Assembly: GCA_023053685.1 (NCBI GenBank)
Contig: JALIGW010000003.1
Coordinates: 43,160,496-43,224,495 of the forward strand
Length of the DNA: 64,000 bases
Source: Diadophis punctatus similis
Taxonomy: Eukaryota; Chordata; Lepidosauria; Squamata; Dipsadidae
Reading direction: 5' to 3'
This document shows, in pieces, positions 46,966-59,809 of the stretch. The notes beneath the pieces are model-generated. The model did no database searches. It saw nothing but the letters and a program-made list of their open reading frames with translations, and had not been told where the DNA came from. Made by a program: the position numbers and the translations under genes. Within the stretch, counting starts at the first letter, position 1. The number at the start of each line of letters is the position of its first letter.

Positions 46966-49860
46966 TGTAGAACCAAAGAAATATGCTAACAAAAAAAATA
47001 TGAAAAGGGGTGTTTAGTAGACAATGAAATGAAAGAGGGTGTGGATGAGGATTATATACAGCCAATTGCCTATGCCTTATTTGAAGCCTAATTTAAGTAA
47101 TTGAGATAAAGAAAAGCAGACATTATAAAAAGGTAGTCCAAATGAAATAGGAGAACATGGGGAATAAGAAAGATATTGACATTGGTGTACCTGTCTTTGT
47201 GCTTGCTAGTAATATATTATATCTGATAATAACTGATACAAATATAGGATCAAGATGTAGTCCTGCCCTAAAGGCTGAATCTCCTTAATTAGCTTTCCTT
47301 AGCCAGCTGGTCTCTAGGTATGCTGAAAGTGCAATTCCCAGCCAGAGTGATCATTGCAGTGCCAACATGCTTTGGAGAATGTTAAGCTGTAAGAAGTTAA
47401 TCTATAGCTACCAAGAAGGAAGAAGGCTGATGTGAAAATTTCTCTCAGGCAATTGTTACTCCATCAGAAATCTCTTTGTAAGAAACCTCCAGGAACCTCA
47501 TGCCACCCATATAGCTTGAAGATATTGTCCTGTTCTTCAGAAATGGAGTGCTTCGACTTTGAACGATTGGGGGGGGGGGGATTGCACCAATGTGTAACAA
47601 TGCAACTGCAACTATTGTCAGCAAAAGACAAAAAAAAATATTGGTTCTACCGTGTGCTTCAATGTACTTTTGAGAGGTAGAACCTGAAGTTCCCTTCTGC
47701 TCTTCAATCATTAAAGATTCCTCAAATCCTCTAAAACAGATTTTAAGGGATAGATTCAAAACCTAAGATTTTCCTGAGAGAGGACAGGAACAAGAGAATC
47801 AAATTTGAATTCTCAGTTCATGAATATGATATTTTTTGAAGCAGTTTCTTATTTTCTTGTTAAAATATTTTTAACCTTCTTGTGGAGCTGGCCATAGGGC
47901 TGAACTCTCACCTCAGTTTTTGGTTTTGTCCATTTTGCATCCATAGTTCCACTCTTCAGCTGCAGCATTGCTTTTTCTCTGAGTTCTGCCAGCTCACTGG
48001 AAGATATCTTCTTGCCTCAGTGGATTGTAGAGACTTGATTTCTAAAGCCCTATGTGTATAACACAAGTCTGTCAGTACGATGAGAAAATCTTACAGAGCT
48101 TATGAATATTCTGGCACAGCTATACTTTTAGTAAGTTCTATCCAAAATAAAAGCTTCTAGTTAATCAGATGGGAAGCCAACGAAAGTTAGATTAAGTAAT
48201 GTGAAGTACATATAAGGCCAAAATGTCTTCTGTCCTGGCACACAACACTGCTTCAGAGGGAAAGTAAAGGTAACATTATACCACATATGAAAACACCCCT
48301 ACCACCCTGCAAAATTATGCATTTTCTCTGTGCAGCTGTATATAAGCATACTGTTTCCAAAGAAGTGCCAAAACCTGAAATGACAGATTCTTTCAAAAAA
48401 TTAGCAATGCCTGCTTTCCCTTCTCTTGCCAGTTTCCTACATGAGCAGAGCACCAGCCATTTATTGTACTTCCCCCATGTACCAAGATAATTAGCGTCAA
48501 ATGTAATTAAAAGCTGATAAATTCACCAGGTGCTAGATAGTAATTTTCTATCAGGCTGTATGCTAGCTCCTTTCCTTCTTGTTTGTGTCAAGGGGTAATT
48601 TGCCTCTCCCGCGCCCAACTTTTTCTTTCTTTTTATGTACCTCCATACAGAATCGTTGTTGTGATCAAACAGCCTGGCATCATCATTATGGCAGGATTCT
48701 ATTGGGCCATTAAGGTGACAGTTTTGCTATAAAATATGATGCCTGCAAGTAGTTGCACAGAAAAAGATACTTCAACTGCTGGTTTTTCCTAACCTATGCA
48801 TTACGAGACAAGCCGGAGTTATAAATCATCTTTCTTCTAAGTCAGTTTTGAAAGTCACCTATTCTATATTGATGCCAGTATAGATGGAATATGGAATTTA
48901 TAACTTATACATGGAATCACTTGCATTAGAATACAAATAGGATTGGCTAATGTACATCTACAGTGCCATTTTACTTTATCTTACTGCCTTTGAAATCACA
49001 ACTGCTTACACAAAAAAATATTCTCAGGTCACATAGTGTTTTGAGAAAGTTAAATCTCCTATTGGACATATGATTAAATATTAACTCCAGAAACATTTTA
49101 TTAATGATGGTGCAACATTAATAAGTGCCTAATTAAGTCTTTTGTACCAGATCAGACTTATTTTTCCTGTAATATTGTCCACTATTGTCCAGTAGTGGGA
49201 ATTCAAGATCACTTGCTTTCTACCTAATCCTTTTAACTGAAAGAGTGATAGACTCATCATCGGGGATAGACTCTAGAATCTTATGCAAAGCACGTGCTCT
49301 GGCACTGAGCTATGGTCCATTCACTAATGAATGTATCCATCTTGTAATGTTTTCATGAATTGCAAATCGAATGCACTTTCTTCTAAAGTTGTTCTCCGGC
49401 TCCTAATTAAAATAGATCCTGAACATGATTATCCAGTGTTTAGGAGACCAAAACCATTACACTGCTTTGGAGGCAAATGAGTGGAATTTCTTTAGATGAA
49501 TTATTTAATTTCAGTGAAACTCCAATTGATTTCAGAAAATTAAATGTCCCAAGCAAAGCTCATATTTGTATTTTTTTCCTTGCAAATTACTGTTGCTTTC
49601 TGCCTAAATCTAAGCCTCTTGTTCACCTGTTCATAATTGCAAACTTACTGTCTACCATGGAAAACTGTAATAAAGTGTAAAAATAATGAAATTAAATTTC
49701 AAAATACAAACAGTGATAAAACAAAGTCATATAAATGTCCCAAATACTAAGTCTATATATCTTCATATTAAAAACTGGCAGATACCTTCCAAAAAATCTA
49801 TGATTTTTTTTCTTTTTTGCAAGAGCCTACTAAGGTAGTTCTTCAATACTGAAGTAGAAT
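46966..49860. other. Unassigned DNA, the longest repeat-poor stretch
   Basis: About 2.9 kb without a recognised transposon apart from a G11 run near 47570. The segment 48480-48760 has TAATTA/ATTTA-type motifs with balanced composition (GATAATTAGCGTCAAATG) and could be conserved noncoding. No exon-like frame seen. Confidence 0.45.
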
Positions 49861-49866
49861 ATTTAC

Positions 49867-50392
<526 letters not shown>

Positions 50393-51550
50393 GATGCAAT
50401 CCCTTCAATCAGATCTGATTCTTGGCAATTCTATTGACCAGCATTCCACATTTTCCAATCTTGTACAGCTTCTTCCGATGTTTTATGTCTGGTTGTTGTT
50501 GGCTTTGTAGGCTTTGATGATGTCTAGCTTTAACATAGTGATTTATAAAATAGAATTAACTGTTATTGGATTTCTGCATGTTCAGTTGACCTTTTATATG
50601 CCCTAGTATGTATTCAGCTCAACCTTCATCACATTCTGCTTTATTTGAACATTCCCCTACCCCATCCTGAAGTAACTATTTCATTGTAGGTATATAAAAC
50701 CACTTTAAATACTAACTTTGTGTTTTAAAAATGTAGTGTGCTTAATCCAAGTGATAAGCAGATAGTAACTTTATCTATTCTTGACTCTCAGGAAAGCTTT
50801 CTGACTCTTTCCCATTCTTATTGTTGGGATGGTAAATCTGGCAGCCAATTATGTCTACCTACTTCTCATTATTCACATTCTTGAGAAATTATGGGTTATG
50901 ATAGGCAATGCTCATCACTTTTACTCATTTAATGTGGCTTTGGCAGTGGCATTAATGTTTGGTTTTATATCCATTTTTACTGAAGCATTTAGTAGCAGTT
51001 GTCTGCCTCATAGACTTCTTTCAAAAGCAAAATTTTACATATTAAGATCGAAGGCAGATTCTGGACATTTTTATTCTTCCTATCCTGTGGTCCTGCGGAT
51101 AAAGTTCCAATCTTCATTATATTGGTGCTTGTGGAATTGTGATTAAAAAATCTAATGTCCCTTGCTGTGGCCCAATCAGGCAAAGACAGTTAACAGAAGC
51201 AATAATATCGTAATTATATTAATATACCATTAATATAGTACATTACTATATCATAAAAACACGAGATTGATGATCCTCAGTTTATTACTTGAAATGGAAG
51301 AAAGTTATGCACAAACAAGTTATAGTTTTACTCATCTTCAGGGATACTCCTTAAGCTTCATAAAAGCATTTATTTAACTTGTTAAAAAAGAACAACTGGA
51401 TTTATTATTAAACGTGCTTTCTTGTAGGCATGAAATGATGGTTGTGGATGTCCACTGGAAGAGCTATGATTAATTTACTATTATAGGGCTATGGATTTAT
51501 CACATCTTTTTTTATTTATATTCATTCTCTTTCATGTTCATTTTATTATA
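50393..51550. other. Unassigned DNA
   Basis: Frame 50829-51146 (105 codons) has no recognisable motif. The segment 50395-50500 (CTTCTTCCGATGTTTTATGT) may be an old repeat. Confidence 0.4.
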
Positions 51551-51555
51551 ATTGT

Positions 51556-51965
51556 TGTCAGGGTTCCAAATAGCACCCAAAATTAAATTAAAATTAAAGC
51601 ATTCCTCAAAGTTACAATTTATTAGCAGAGCCATGTTGGCACATCTGGGAGAAACCCGAATCTGAAGTCCTGGGGTTTCTCCATCCAGTTGAAAGTTCAA
51701 GCCCTTGCCTTCACACCCCCAAGTCCATCATGTTGACCAATCTTCAACTGCCAACCTGGCAGAATCCACCCATCTCCTTCCGTGCAGGTGCAGGAGTGCG
51801 AAGACAAAGGATGACCTTGACTATCTAGAAATAATTTGTTATGGCTACATGCAGACAGCCCTCATGCAATTCCCCCTCCCAAATTCCCACAGTAAAGAAT
51901 ACATATTAAAATAGTATAAAGTGTGGCAGGCCAAAGACTCCAACTAAAATGGCTTCGGCCTGACA
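51556..51965 (-). mobile_element. Solo LTR (410 bp)
   Basis: TGTCAGGGTTCC ... GGCCTGACA with a perfect 5-bp duplication ATTGT at 51551-51555 and 51966-51970. On the minus strand there is an ACTTTATAC promoter-like site (near 51920) and CTAATAAATTG (near 51620) before the end, so minus is the sense strand. No internal region nearby. Confidence 0.85.
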
Positions 51966-51970
51966 ATTGT

Positions 51971-52720
51971 TTATTAGCCTAACAATGGAAAATCCTGCCT
52001 TTCTAAGCCCTGATCAGACATTGGTGATCCTGCTTATAGATCATGCTGAAATATCTTTAACAATCCATCTTTTTCCAATTCTTGTCTTTCTTAAAAGTCT
52101 ACCCAGCCAGACTTGTGAAATATTCTGTTTCCCAATCATTTTGGCCCTGGCTAGATCATGTTCTGCCTCTAATTACTACCATAAGAAGAGTCCCTTTGTT
52201 ACTAGCATTCTCATCTATGGCCTTTTTGACATGTCTCACACTAGAATGTTTTCTACAATGTGTATGCTTTGTGTCTGCAGTAATTCGCATTAGAAAATCT
52301 TTTTCCTAATGTGCCCACTTTAGGGTAGGATTATCTATAAAATTAATAAAATATCACCACTGGCTGATCTGAGTGTGAACAATACAGAATTCCAAATCTT
52401 ACTATATTATCCTGGAAACAGGATAATAAAAAAAATAGTTTTATATTTATGCAATATAGCATTTGGAGAATATTTTAATGAGGCATTCCACAAATTTTTA
52501 GTAAATCCATGGCAAAGAAGGGAAAGGATCTGCAAATATATTTTTTGGAAAGGGACAAAAATGAGGGTGAAAATTAAAAACAAAATTGTTTTAATTTATT
52601 AAAATCTAAAGTTCTTCAGGGAGAATTTGGACTAACCCCCTCCAAAAAAACAATGCCCTTTTAATTGCAGGCCAATCAGGAAAGAAACAAGGAAGGGAAG
52701 AATTTTGATGCTTTCTGGGC
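51971..52720. other. Unassigned DNA
   Basis: Nothing recognised; frames 51967-52293 and 52375-52602 show no motif. Confidence 0.4.
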
Positions 52721-52729
52721 CCTTTGGAG

Positions 52730-53106
52730 TAGGGGTGGGTTCCTCCTGGTTTGGACCAGATTGCCCGAACTGTTAGCGACACGCTGGTGACGCGACAATG
52801 GTGTCATGGATCTGGTTCAGTTGGTGCCAGTCTGTGGGCGCCACCATCTTTTTTTGGGAATTTTTGTTGAAGTTTTCCGTGTTTGGGTGGCTTCTCTTCT
52901 GCGGCTTGAAAAAGAGCCCTCCCGCCTGCCCGCGGGTTAATACTGACCTTTATTTCTTCACCTGAAGCACAGCTGATCAGCTCCTCAGCTGTGTTTCAGG
53001 CTGAATCCTGCTACTGAGCATGCGCGGAAGTGAAATTGCATGGGGGGAACGCGCACGAAATGTCGCGATGCGAACCGGTGGCTAAGGTAAGTGGAACCCA
53101 CCCCTG
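52730..53106 (-). mobile_element. hAT MITE, GGTGGGTTC-ended family, reversed
   Basis: Ends TAGGGGTGGGTTCCTCCTGG and inverse (GGTAAGTGGAACCCACCCCTG); perfect 8-bp duplication CTTTGGAG at 52722-52729 and 53107-53114. The GACGCGACAATGGTGTCATG block marks the end that is on the right in plus copies. First base C to T. Confidence 0.92.
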
Positions 53107-53281
53107 CTTTGGAGACTTTTTTTTTTAAGTACAAAACATTGCTATCTCAGATGAAAATTAGTCAAATGGCTGGTTTATTTTTCTCTCTGTTTTGCGTAAG
53201 TGGTTGAGAAGATTAGAGCTACTCAATCCTTAGCTTTTTCTTTCCAGACTGGGATTACTTGATTGTTTAAAATGAAAACTA

Positions 53282-54024
53282 CAGATAGTTGACGTATGAC
53301 CACAATTGAACCCAAAATCTCTGTTGCTAAGCGAGACAGTTGTTAAATGAGTTTTGCCCCACTTTATGACTTTTCCTGCCACAGTTGTTAAGTGAATCAC
53401 TGCAGTTGATAAGTTAGTAACACGGTTGTTAAGTGAATCTGGCTTTCCCAAAGACTTTGCTTGTCAGAAGGTCCCAAAATATGATCACATGATATTGGGA
53501 CACTGCAGCGGTCATAAATATGAGTCAGTTGCCAAGCATCTGAATTATGATCACATGACTATGAGGAGGCGGCAATGGTTCTAAATGTGAAAAATGGTCA
53601 TAAGTGTTAACTTGAGAAAGATAAATTGTAGAGGTGATTGGATCTTTTACTTCGAAAATCAATTTACAATAAAATAAACCCGAGTATAAAGTCTAATAAT
53701 AAAATATTTATTTCGGTACAAAAGAAATATAAAAACCTAATTCTTAATGATTACATCTTGGCAGCTAAAATATGCGTCCTTCTTAATGAAGGACTACAGC
53801 AGAAGTAAGGGAGGGGTACAAAGGAATTTCACATCTGCGTAGATCACACCCCATGTGACTGCTTCACTTTGCTAAGAACCTCTGGGTCATAGTGCCCAAC
53901 ATATGAATACATATGAGTACAGCTGACAATCAGAAAATCACCCCGTGACAATAAGTCACTTTTTTAATGCCGTTGTAACTTTGAACGGTCACTAAATGAA
54001 CTGTTGTAAGTCAAGGACTACCCA
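53282..54024. mobile_element. TA-flanked MITE, copy 5, split by a solo LTR
   Basis: CAGATAGTTGACGTATGACC at the left, GTAAGTCAAGGACTACCC at the right, TA on both sides. Carries the GTTGTTAAGTGAATCTGGCT motif. The solo LTR at 53605-53950 interrupts ATAAGTCACTTTT. Confidence 0.82.
53605..53950 (-). mobile_element. Solo LTR (346 bp)
   Basis: TGTTAACTTGAG ... CCCGTGACA with a perfect 5-bp duplication ATAAG at 53600-53604 and 53951-53955. On minus there is CGAAATAAATATT near 53710, a plausible polyadenylation signal, so minus is likely sense. No coding content. Confidence 0.87.
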
Positions 54025-54026
54025 TA

Positions 54027-55284
54027 CAGAAGGAAGGTCGGTAAAATAGGGACAGAACCTAGTTCAGATTATCCTCTTCAAAGTTTGAACCATATCTTGA
54101 ATTGAGACAAATGAGTAGTTCTAGGATCCCAGGATGATAGAATGACACTTTTTTTTTGTGAATCTCACTGTACTTATTTGAGCAAATATGTAATACTTTC
54201 CAGGAATCTTTGGATTAGCGAACTTTAAAAGTTGGCTGAAAAGCCTATACTGATATGATATTTCACATTTATGGCAATTCGACACTTTCTTACTCAGAAG
54301 TAAAGTGCCAAACATCCTCATCTGTTTTGGGAGATATATTCTTCAATGAAAAAAAATGGTCAGAAAAGCGTTAACTCTGAAATGACCTAGATGAAGTTTG
54401 CATAGAGAGTGGTACTGCATATTAAAAATACTCTATTTACATTACCCAAAGATTAATTACCTCGAGTTAGATCAAGTTATTATAAAAAAATGCAGTTGGG
54501 CAGCAGAAGCATATGAAGAATATAAAATACAGGAAATGTCTCTGTATGTTACTTTATTTTACTTTAACTGCCCAAGCAAAGACATTCAAAGTAGCCTTGT
54601 CGGTCTAATATATGAATTAGTCATTCACAATGGCATTTGTTTAAAAAGTGCATGGAGGGCAGTTGCACCTGATAATGTCCAATTATGTTTGCTGCATATT
54701 TTCAGAGCCTCCTCACCTTCTGATACAGGGACATTTATAACTAGAATTCAATATTCATTAATGCTTCCTTTAAAGTCAATAAAAAGGAACATTTTCCATA
54801 GCACTGAAAAGCCGCTTAACTATTGCATTAGACATAGAAATAGCATAATCAGACATTAAATTAGGGTTTAATTTAAAATGTGTTCCCATTTTGACATGCT
54901 CTAAAGAAAGGGTGCAAAAAAAAATTGCAGCCCAGAGTGGGTAGGTCCAACTATTTGTCCTCTTTGCATTTCTATGATGTTTGGCGAATTTTTAAGGAAC
55001 ACTATGGATGCATCAAGCCTATTTTACTTTTTAAAATCCCTGTAATGAATTTTAAAATGGGACTTGCCCCACCTACTTTTGGAGTGCAATATTCACTGGA
55101 GATCCTCAAACAGAGTCTGAATTAACCAGTCAGAGTTACTGGAGTGGATCTCATAGTAATCTGGAGATTAGACTGGATGAGCATTAAGCTCACTTCTAAA
55201 TTTAGGATTTTGTGATCTTGTGCTATGCAAAACCTGGTACAGTTCTCAGTCCTAAGAAGCTGAGCACTCCTGCCTTAAAGCCTA
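54027..55284. other. Unassigned DNA with a 153-codon open frame
   Basis: Frame 54398-54859 is the longest frame in the window not explained by a repeat. I see no conserved motif, signal peptide or domain, and codon use looks like the AT-rich background. I treat it as chance but list it because of its length. Confidence 0.35.
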
Positions 55285-55382
55285 TTTCTCAACATTAACA
55301 ATTTTAAGATGCATGGACTTCAACTCCCAGAATTCCCCTGGGAGTTGAAGTCCACACATCTTAAAGTTGCCAATGTTGAGAA
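55285..55382. mobile_element. Palindromic hAT MITE (short, about 95 bp)
   Basis: TTTCTCAACATTAAC.. and the inverse ..CAATGTTGAGAAA with the shared core AACTCCCAGAATTCCCCTGG. Both sides carry a similar flank (TTAAAGCC and CTGAAGCC), a possible degraded duplication. Confidence 0.8.
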
Positions 55383-55404
55383 ATCTACCCTGAAGCCTAA
55401 GAAC

Positions 55405-56076
55405 CAGAGGTCTTCAAACTTGGCAACTTTAAGACTTGTGGACTTCAACTCCCAGAATTCTCCAGCCAGCATAGCTGCCTGGAGAATTTATTTATTTATT
55501 TATTTTATTTGTTTATTTTGTCAAGTACGTATTGGTAATATACATAGATATAACATTGGTAATATACATAGATATAACATTGTTTATATACATAAGATGG
55601 GTACTGATAAGAGGGAACATTTATTTATTTATTTATTTAGGATTCTTATATGCCGCCCTACTCCCTGGGGACTCATTAGGACAGGGACGGTAGGCACGCT
55701 GGTGCACTTATGCACGCCCCTTACTGAACTCTTAGGAATTGGGTGAGGTCAACAGTGGACAGTCTAAGGGTAAAGTTTTTGAGGTTTGGTGACGAAACCA
55801 CAGAGTCAGGTAGTGAGTTCCAGGCATTAACCACTCTGTTGCTAAAGTCGTATTTTCTACAGTCAAGCTTGGAGCGGTTCACTTTGAGTTTGTATCTGTT
55901 GTGTGCTCGTGTATTGTTGTGGTTGAAGCTGAAGTAGTTGTTGACAGGAAGGACGTTGTAGCAGATAATTTTATGACTACGCTTAGGTCGTGCCGAAGGT
56001 GACGTAGTTCTAAGCTTTCTAAGCCCAGGATTTCAAGTCTGGTTGGTCTTAAAGTTGCCAAGTTTGAAGACCCCTG
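55405..56076. mobile_element. Palindromic hAT MITE split by a LINE
   Basis: Left arm CAGAGGTCTTCAAACTTGGC to 55491, right arm TCTTAAAGTTGCCAAGTTTG and AAGACCCCTG from 56047. A matching flank CCTAAGAAC is at 55396-55404 and 56077-56085. About 20 bp of the palindrome were lost at the LINE junction. Confidence 0.85.
55492..56046 (-). mobile_element. AAAT-tailed LINE 3' end, antisense
   Basis: Plus strand TTTATTTATTTATTTTATTT..TTGTCAAGTACG at the 3' end, then GGGACGGTAGGCACGCTGGT..GCACTTATGCACGCCCCTTA..CCAGGATTTCAAGTCTGGTT, matching the complement of 40950-41410. A 24-bp piece TAATATACATAGATATAAC is duplicated in tandem near 55538-55585. A second TTTA tail plus TATGCCGCCCTACTCCCTGG lies inside at 55618-55675. 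Confidence 0.85.
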
Positions 56077-56094
56077 CCTAAGAACATGCCACAT

Positions 56095-57720
56095 GTCAGA
56101 TTCCTATAGCTCTCTAGAAAAGGAAATTAGAAATCTCCAATCTGTCATCCCAAATGTGCTTTTTTTTCTAAAGGCAATAGGACTTTGTTTTATTTTTCTT
56201 TGAAAATGTTTCGCTTCTTACCCAAGAGGCTTCTTGAGTTCTGATGGGGAATGGAAGGATTTATATTCCTTGCAATCAGCTGGTCATTTGCACTCTGAGT
56301 GTAATTGAGGCCACTTGGAGGTTTATCTGTATCCTCAGAGTTTCCTGAATCAGAGTGCAAACGGGAATGGAACCTTCTTGGGACTTCTTGGATGAGAAAT
56401 GAAACGTTTTTCAAAGAAAGAACCAAGAAAGTCCAGTTGAAAGTCCTTTTGAAAAAAGCACCTTTGGAACAACCTTCACCTAAATAATTAAGAATCTCCT
56501 TAGACATTTCTCCAATTTGTCATGACTAAAGTGATAGTTGATGATCCAACTCAGTTGATCCAGAATATGAGTGTTTCAGAATATTTAATTTCTTCACTCT
56601 TATTGCAGCTCTGTATTAGATAACACATTCCTATTTTGTACAGTAAATGAAAACTGACACTGAGAAATAGCAAAGATTTACTCAAATATTCACATGAAAA
56701 CTGTGACTAAATAACAATCTACTGGTTTTCCAGATTCAGTTTTCCATCTGTAAAATGGGGGTATTTGTGAACTGTTATCTAAAAGTTAGTTGAACCGCAG
56801 CAACATAACTTTCAAAAGGTTATCTAACACTCAATTATTCATATGATGTTTTAAAGTTATAAATGGTACTCTTCATTAGTGTAAAACTGAGGAGAGCGAA
56901 AAGGAAGTATATTTCTCTGAAACAATTATTGGAACATTTAGGAGAAACTGAGAGCTAGATCCAACCAAAAGAAAAATGGAAGGTGGAGCAAATTTCCATA
57001 GCAGAGTTTGAAACCCAGCAAATAGGGATGTATAATAGATAAAATGATAAAGCTGAGAGTCTGGTGAGAGCTGCACTAATGGATATTAAGTGATTTGTGA
57101 TCCTGTCGCTTGCAAACACAGCTGTAAATAGTGGAGAAACAGAATAAAGAGAAAGGAAAGAGTTGGTGTGATTTAGCGGAGCCTAATGAAAAATGGGCTG
57201 AATGTTCCTTCCTGGGCTAGGGCATTTAAAGAAAAAGAGGGGCAGCATCCATTCACATCTTTGATGTACTCCTTGCACTTAATCTCATTTAGCTCATCAA
57301 TTAAGTGTTAAGACACAGGAGAAGGACATTTTCCTACCCCCTTGGATTCTTTGCAGATTGAATAGTTTAATATACTGTTAGCAACTCAGCTATGATCTCT
57401 CAGCTACTGCATCAAAAGCAGTGAGGCAGAAAGTTAATAAACAGAGCCTGTCTTCATTGCCCCCACCTGGGTAATTGCTCTTCTATTCTCCTTCCCGATA
57501 CCCATCCTAAAGCCTTCTTTGTGGCTTTACCATTTCATGTCTTTTCACTTTTTTTTCCACCATCCTTTCCTTTTCTCCAATTTACATTTCCTCCTAAGAT
57601 TTATTTTCAGTGTACAGTCATTGTATTACAATGTATTATTTTATTTTTTATTTTTAAAGTATTATTTTCATCATAATTTATCCCTGCTGTTCCAGTATGT
57701 TACTTCAGAATGTGCCCGTG
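56095..57720. other. Unassigned DNA
   Basis: No repeat recognised over 1.6 kb. The part 57100-57470 has balanced composition and might be conserved noncoding sequence; not proven. Confidence 0.4.
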
Positions 57721-57725
57721 AATAC

Positions 57726-57837
<112 letters not shown>

Positions 57838-58070
57838 TGAGATTTATATACCGCCTCACAGTGCAAGCACTCTCTAAGCGGTTTACACCAGTAAGCAATG
57901 TATATTTATATTGCCCCCAACAATCTGGGTCCTCATTTTACCTACCTCGGAAGGATGGAAGGCTGAATCAACCTTGAGCCAGTGAGATTTGAACCGCTGA
58001 CCTGTGGATCACAGTCAGCTAAAGTGGCCTGCAGAACTATACTCTAACCGCTGCGCCACCTCGGCTCCAG
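57838..58070 (-). mobile_element. tRNA-derived SINE, antisense, TTTA-tailed variant
   Basis: Plus strand GAGATTTATATACCGCCTCA..CTAAGCGGTTTAC..TTGCCCCCAACAATCTGGGT..GTGAGATTTGAACCGCTGAC..CGCTGCGCCACCTCGGCTCC. Its tail is TTTA repeats instead of the GCTATT type. Confidence 0.92.
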
Positions 58071-58468
58071 TTTTTTTTTTCTTGGTACCTACCAATGGCC
58101 AGTTAACTATTTCCTTCTGTGACACCCTAAAAGAAAGGACAAACCCAATCTTCATCACAGTGTGCACCAATTTACTTGCTCTGCAAACTAAGAATAAAAT
58201 GGAAACCAATTTGCTGCATAGGCTGATAGGTGCAGCCTCCAGAATCATACATACTTCCAGGTATGATTTGGTCCCAATAAGCTCCATCAATATTTCTGGA
58301 AAGTAAAAAAAAGTAGACATTTGCAAATCAGTGCTTAGCCTACGAACATAAAGAATGGTCAGAGATACAACATATAGTAAGAAGTATCATATGGCAGTTA
58401 TAACTAAAAGCACTTGACATATTTCTTTGGCTTATCTATATTTTAAGTCAACTATGTGATTAACTATT
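58071..58468. other. Unassigned DNA
   Basis: Nothing recognised. Confidence 0.4.
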
Positions 58469-58476
58469 CACCTAAT

Positions 58477-58852
58477 CAGGGGTGGGTTCTAACTTACCTC
58501 GCCGCCGGTTCACTTCCTCCCACGCTGTGTGGCTGCATGTGCATCGTGTGCCGCATGGCCACTTTGCGCGTGTGCATGTGCATGTGCGGTGCCAAATCTT
58601 GGCTTCTCCGCATGCGCAGAAGCAAAAAGAGCAAAAAAAGAGCAAAAAACAAGATGGTGGCACATGCGCAGTGCCGAAAACTCAGCTTCTGCGCATGCGC
58701 AGAAGCAAAAACAAGCAAAAAAAATTTAAAAATCCAAAAAAATAAAAAAAAAAGATGGCAGCATCCACGGACCGGCACCGACAGAACTGGCTCCGTGATG
58801 TCACCACCGGTTTACTATAGAACCAGTGTGAACCAGGAGGAACCCATCTCTG
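58477..58852 (+). mobile_element. hAT MITE, GGTGGGTTC-ended family
   Basis: CAGGGGTGGGTTCTAACTTA at the left, inverse of CAGAGATGGGTTCCTCC at the right; perfect 8-bp duplication CACCTAAT at 58469-58476 and 58853-58860. Two copies of TTCTGCGCATGCGCAGAAGC-like palindromes inside. Closest in structure to the 1606 copy. Confidence 0.93.
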
Positions 58853-58860
58853 CACCTAAT

Positions 58861-59795
58861 CACTACTAGTTTTGTTTCATTTGTTTCATTTATTTTTGCT
58901 ACTCTTTCATCTATACAGTATATAGCCATATCATAACTTCTTTAGTCCTAAAGTTAGTGGTAAGTTCCATTCCTATCATTAGATTTTAGGGTTAAACTTT
59001 CACAGCTTTGTGTTTCCAACTTTCCCTATACTTTATCTAGTAACGTAAAAAATAACAGATTAAACATTGATATTAATTTGCTGTTTGTATGTCTTTAATT
59101 CTACTATGTCATTTTATGTAGCATGCGTATGGTACCAATGAATTCGTAATATTATGAAATGTATACAACATCACAATATAAAAGATTTTTTATAATCTCT
59201 TAACTATTTCTAATGTATTGTTTTGTTTGACATCATTCTGCTTAATTGCTTATACTGCATTACATTTTAGTCTTACTTACTTTAATACAAACATCGAACA
59301 GAGTTCTTGCAATTAGCCTTTAGTGTTATAAACTTTTACAATTCTGTAGTAATCCACGTAATTATATTATTCTAATTCCTGGAAAGGTGGCATTATTTTG
59401 TACTGCTCTACAGTACTTGACTGAACCACTCCTGCCAGACTGGACTACTTAAAAGAAACACACAAAGAGAGAGAGAAAAAGATCCTTTTAAGGGCAAATA
59501 GCTCTATTGACAGACTTTAGCCATTATAGTTAAATTGGATGTATGGAGACAAAGAAGTAAAAAGATAAAGAGTGAAAGACTCAAAACTAGGTTAATCAGC
59601 ATTCACAGCATTATTAATCTTCCTATATGGGAAGCTACAATAGGATAACAAGAGCACAAAGAAGCTGTTACCGACAGACAATCTTGGCAAAATGATGTTT
59701 TTCATGAAAGGTTGGAAATGACTAAACAGCTGAACAACAAAACTCTGGTGCAAGTGTAATTTTTTATGTTGAGAAAGGAGAAAAACATCCATCTA
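58861..59795. other. Unassigned AT-rich DNA
   Basis: Nothing recognised. Confidence 0.45.
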
Positions 59796-59809
59796 CTGTA
59801 CCTCCACAA

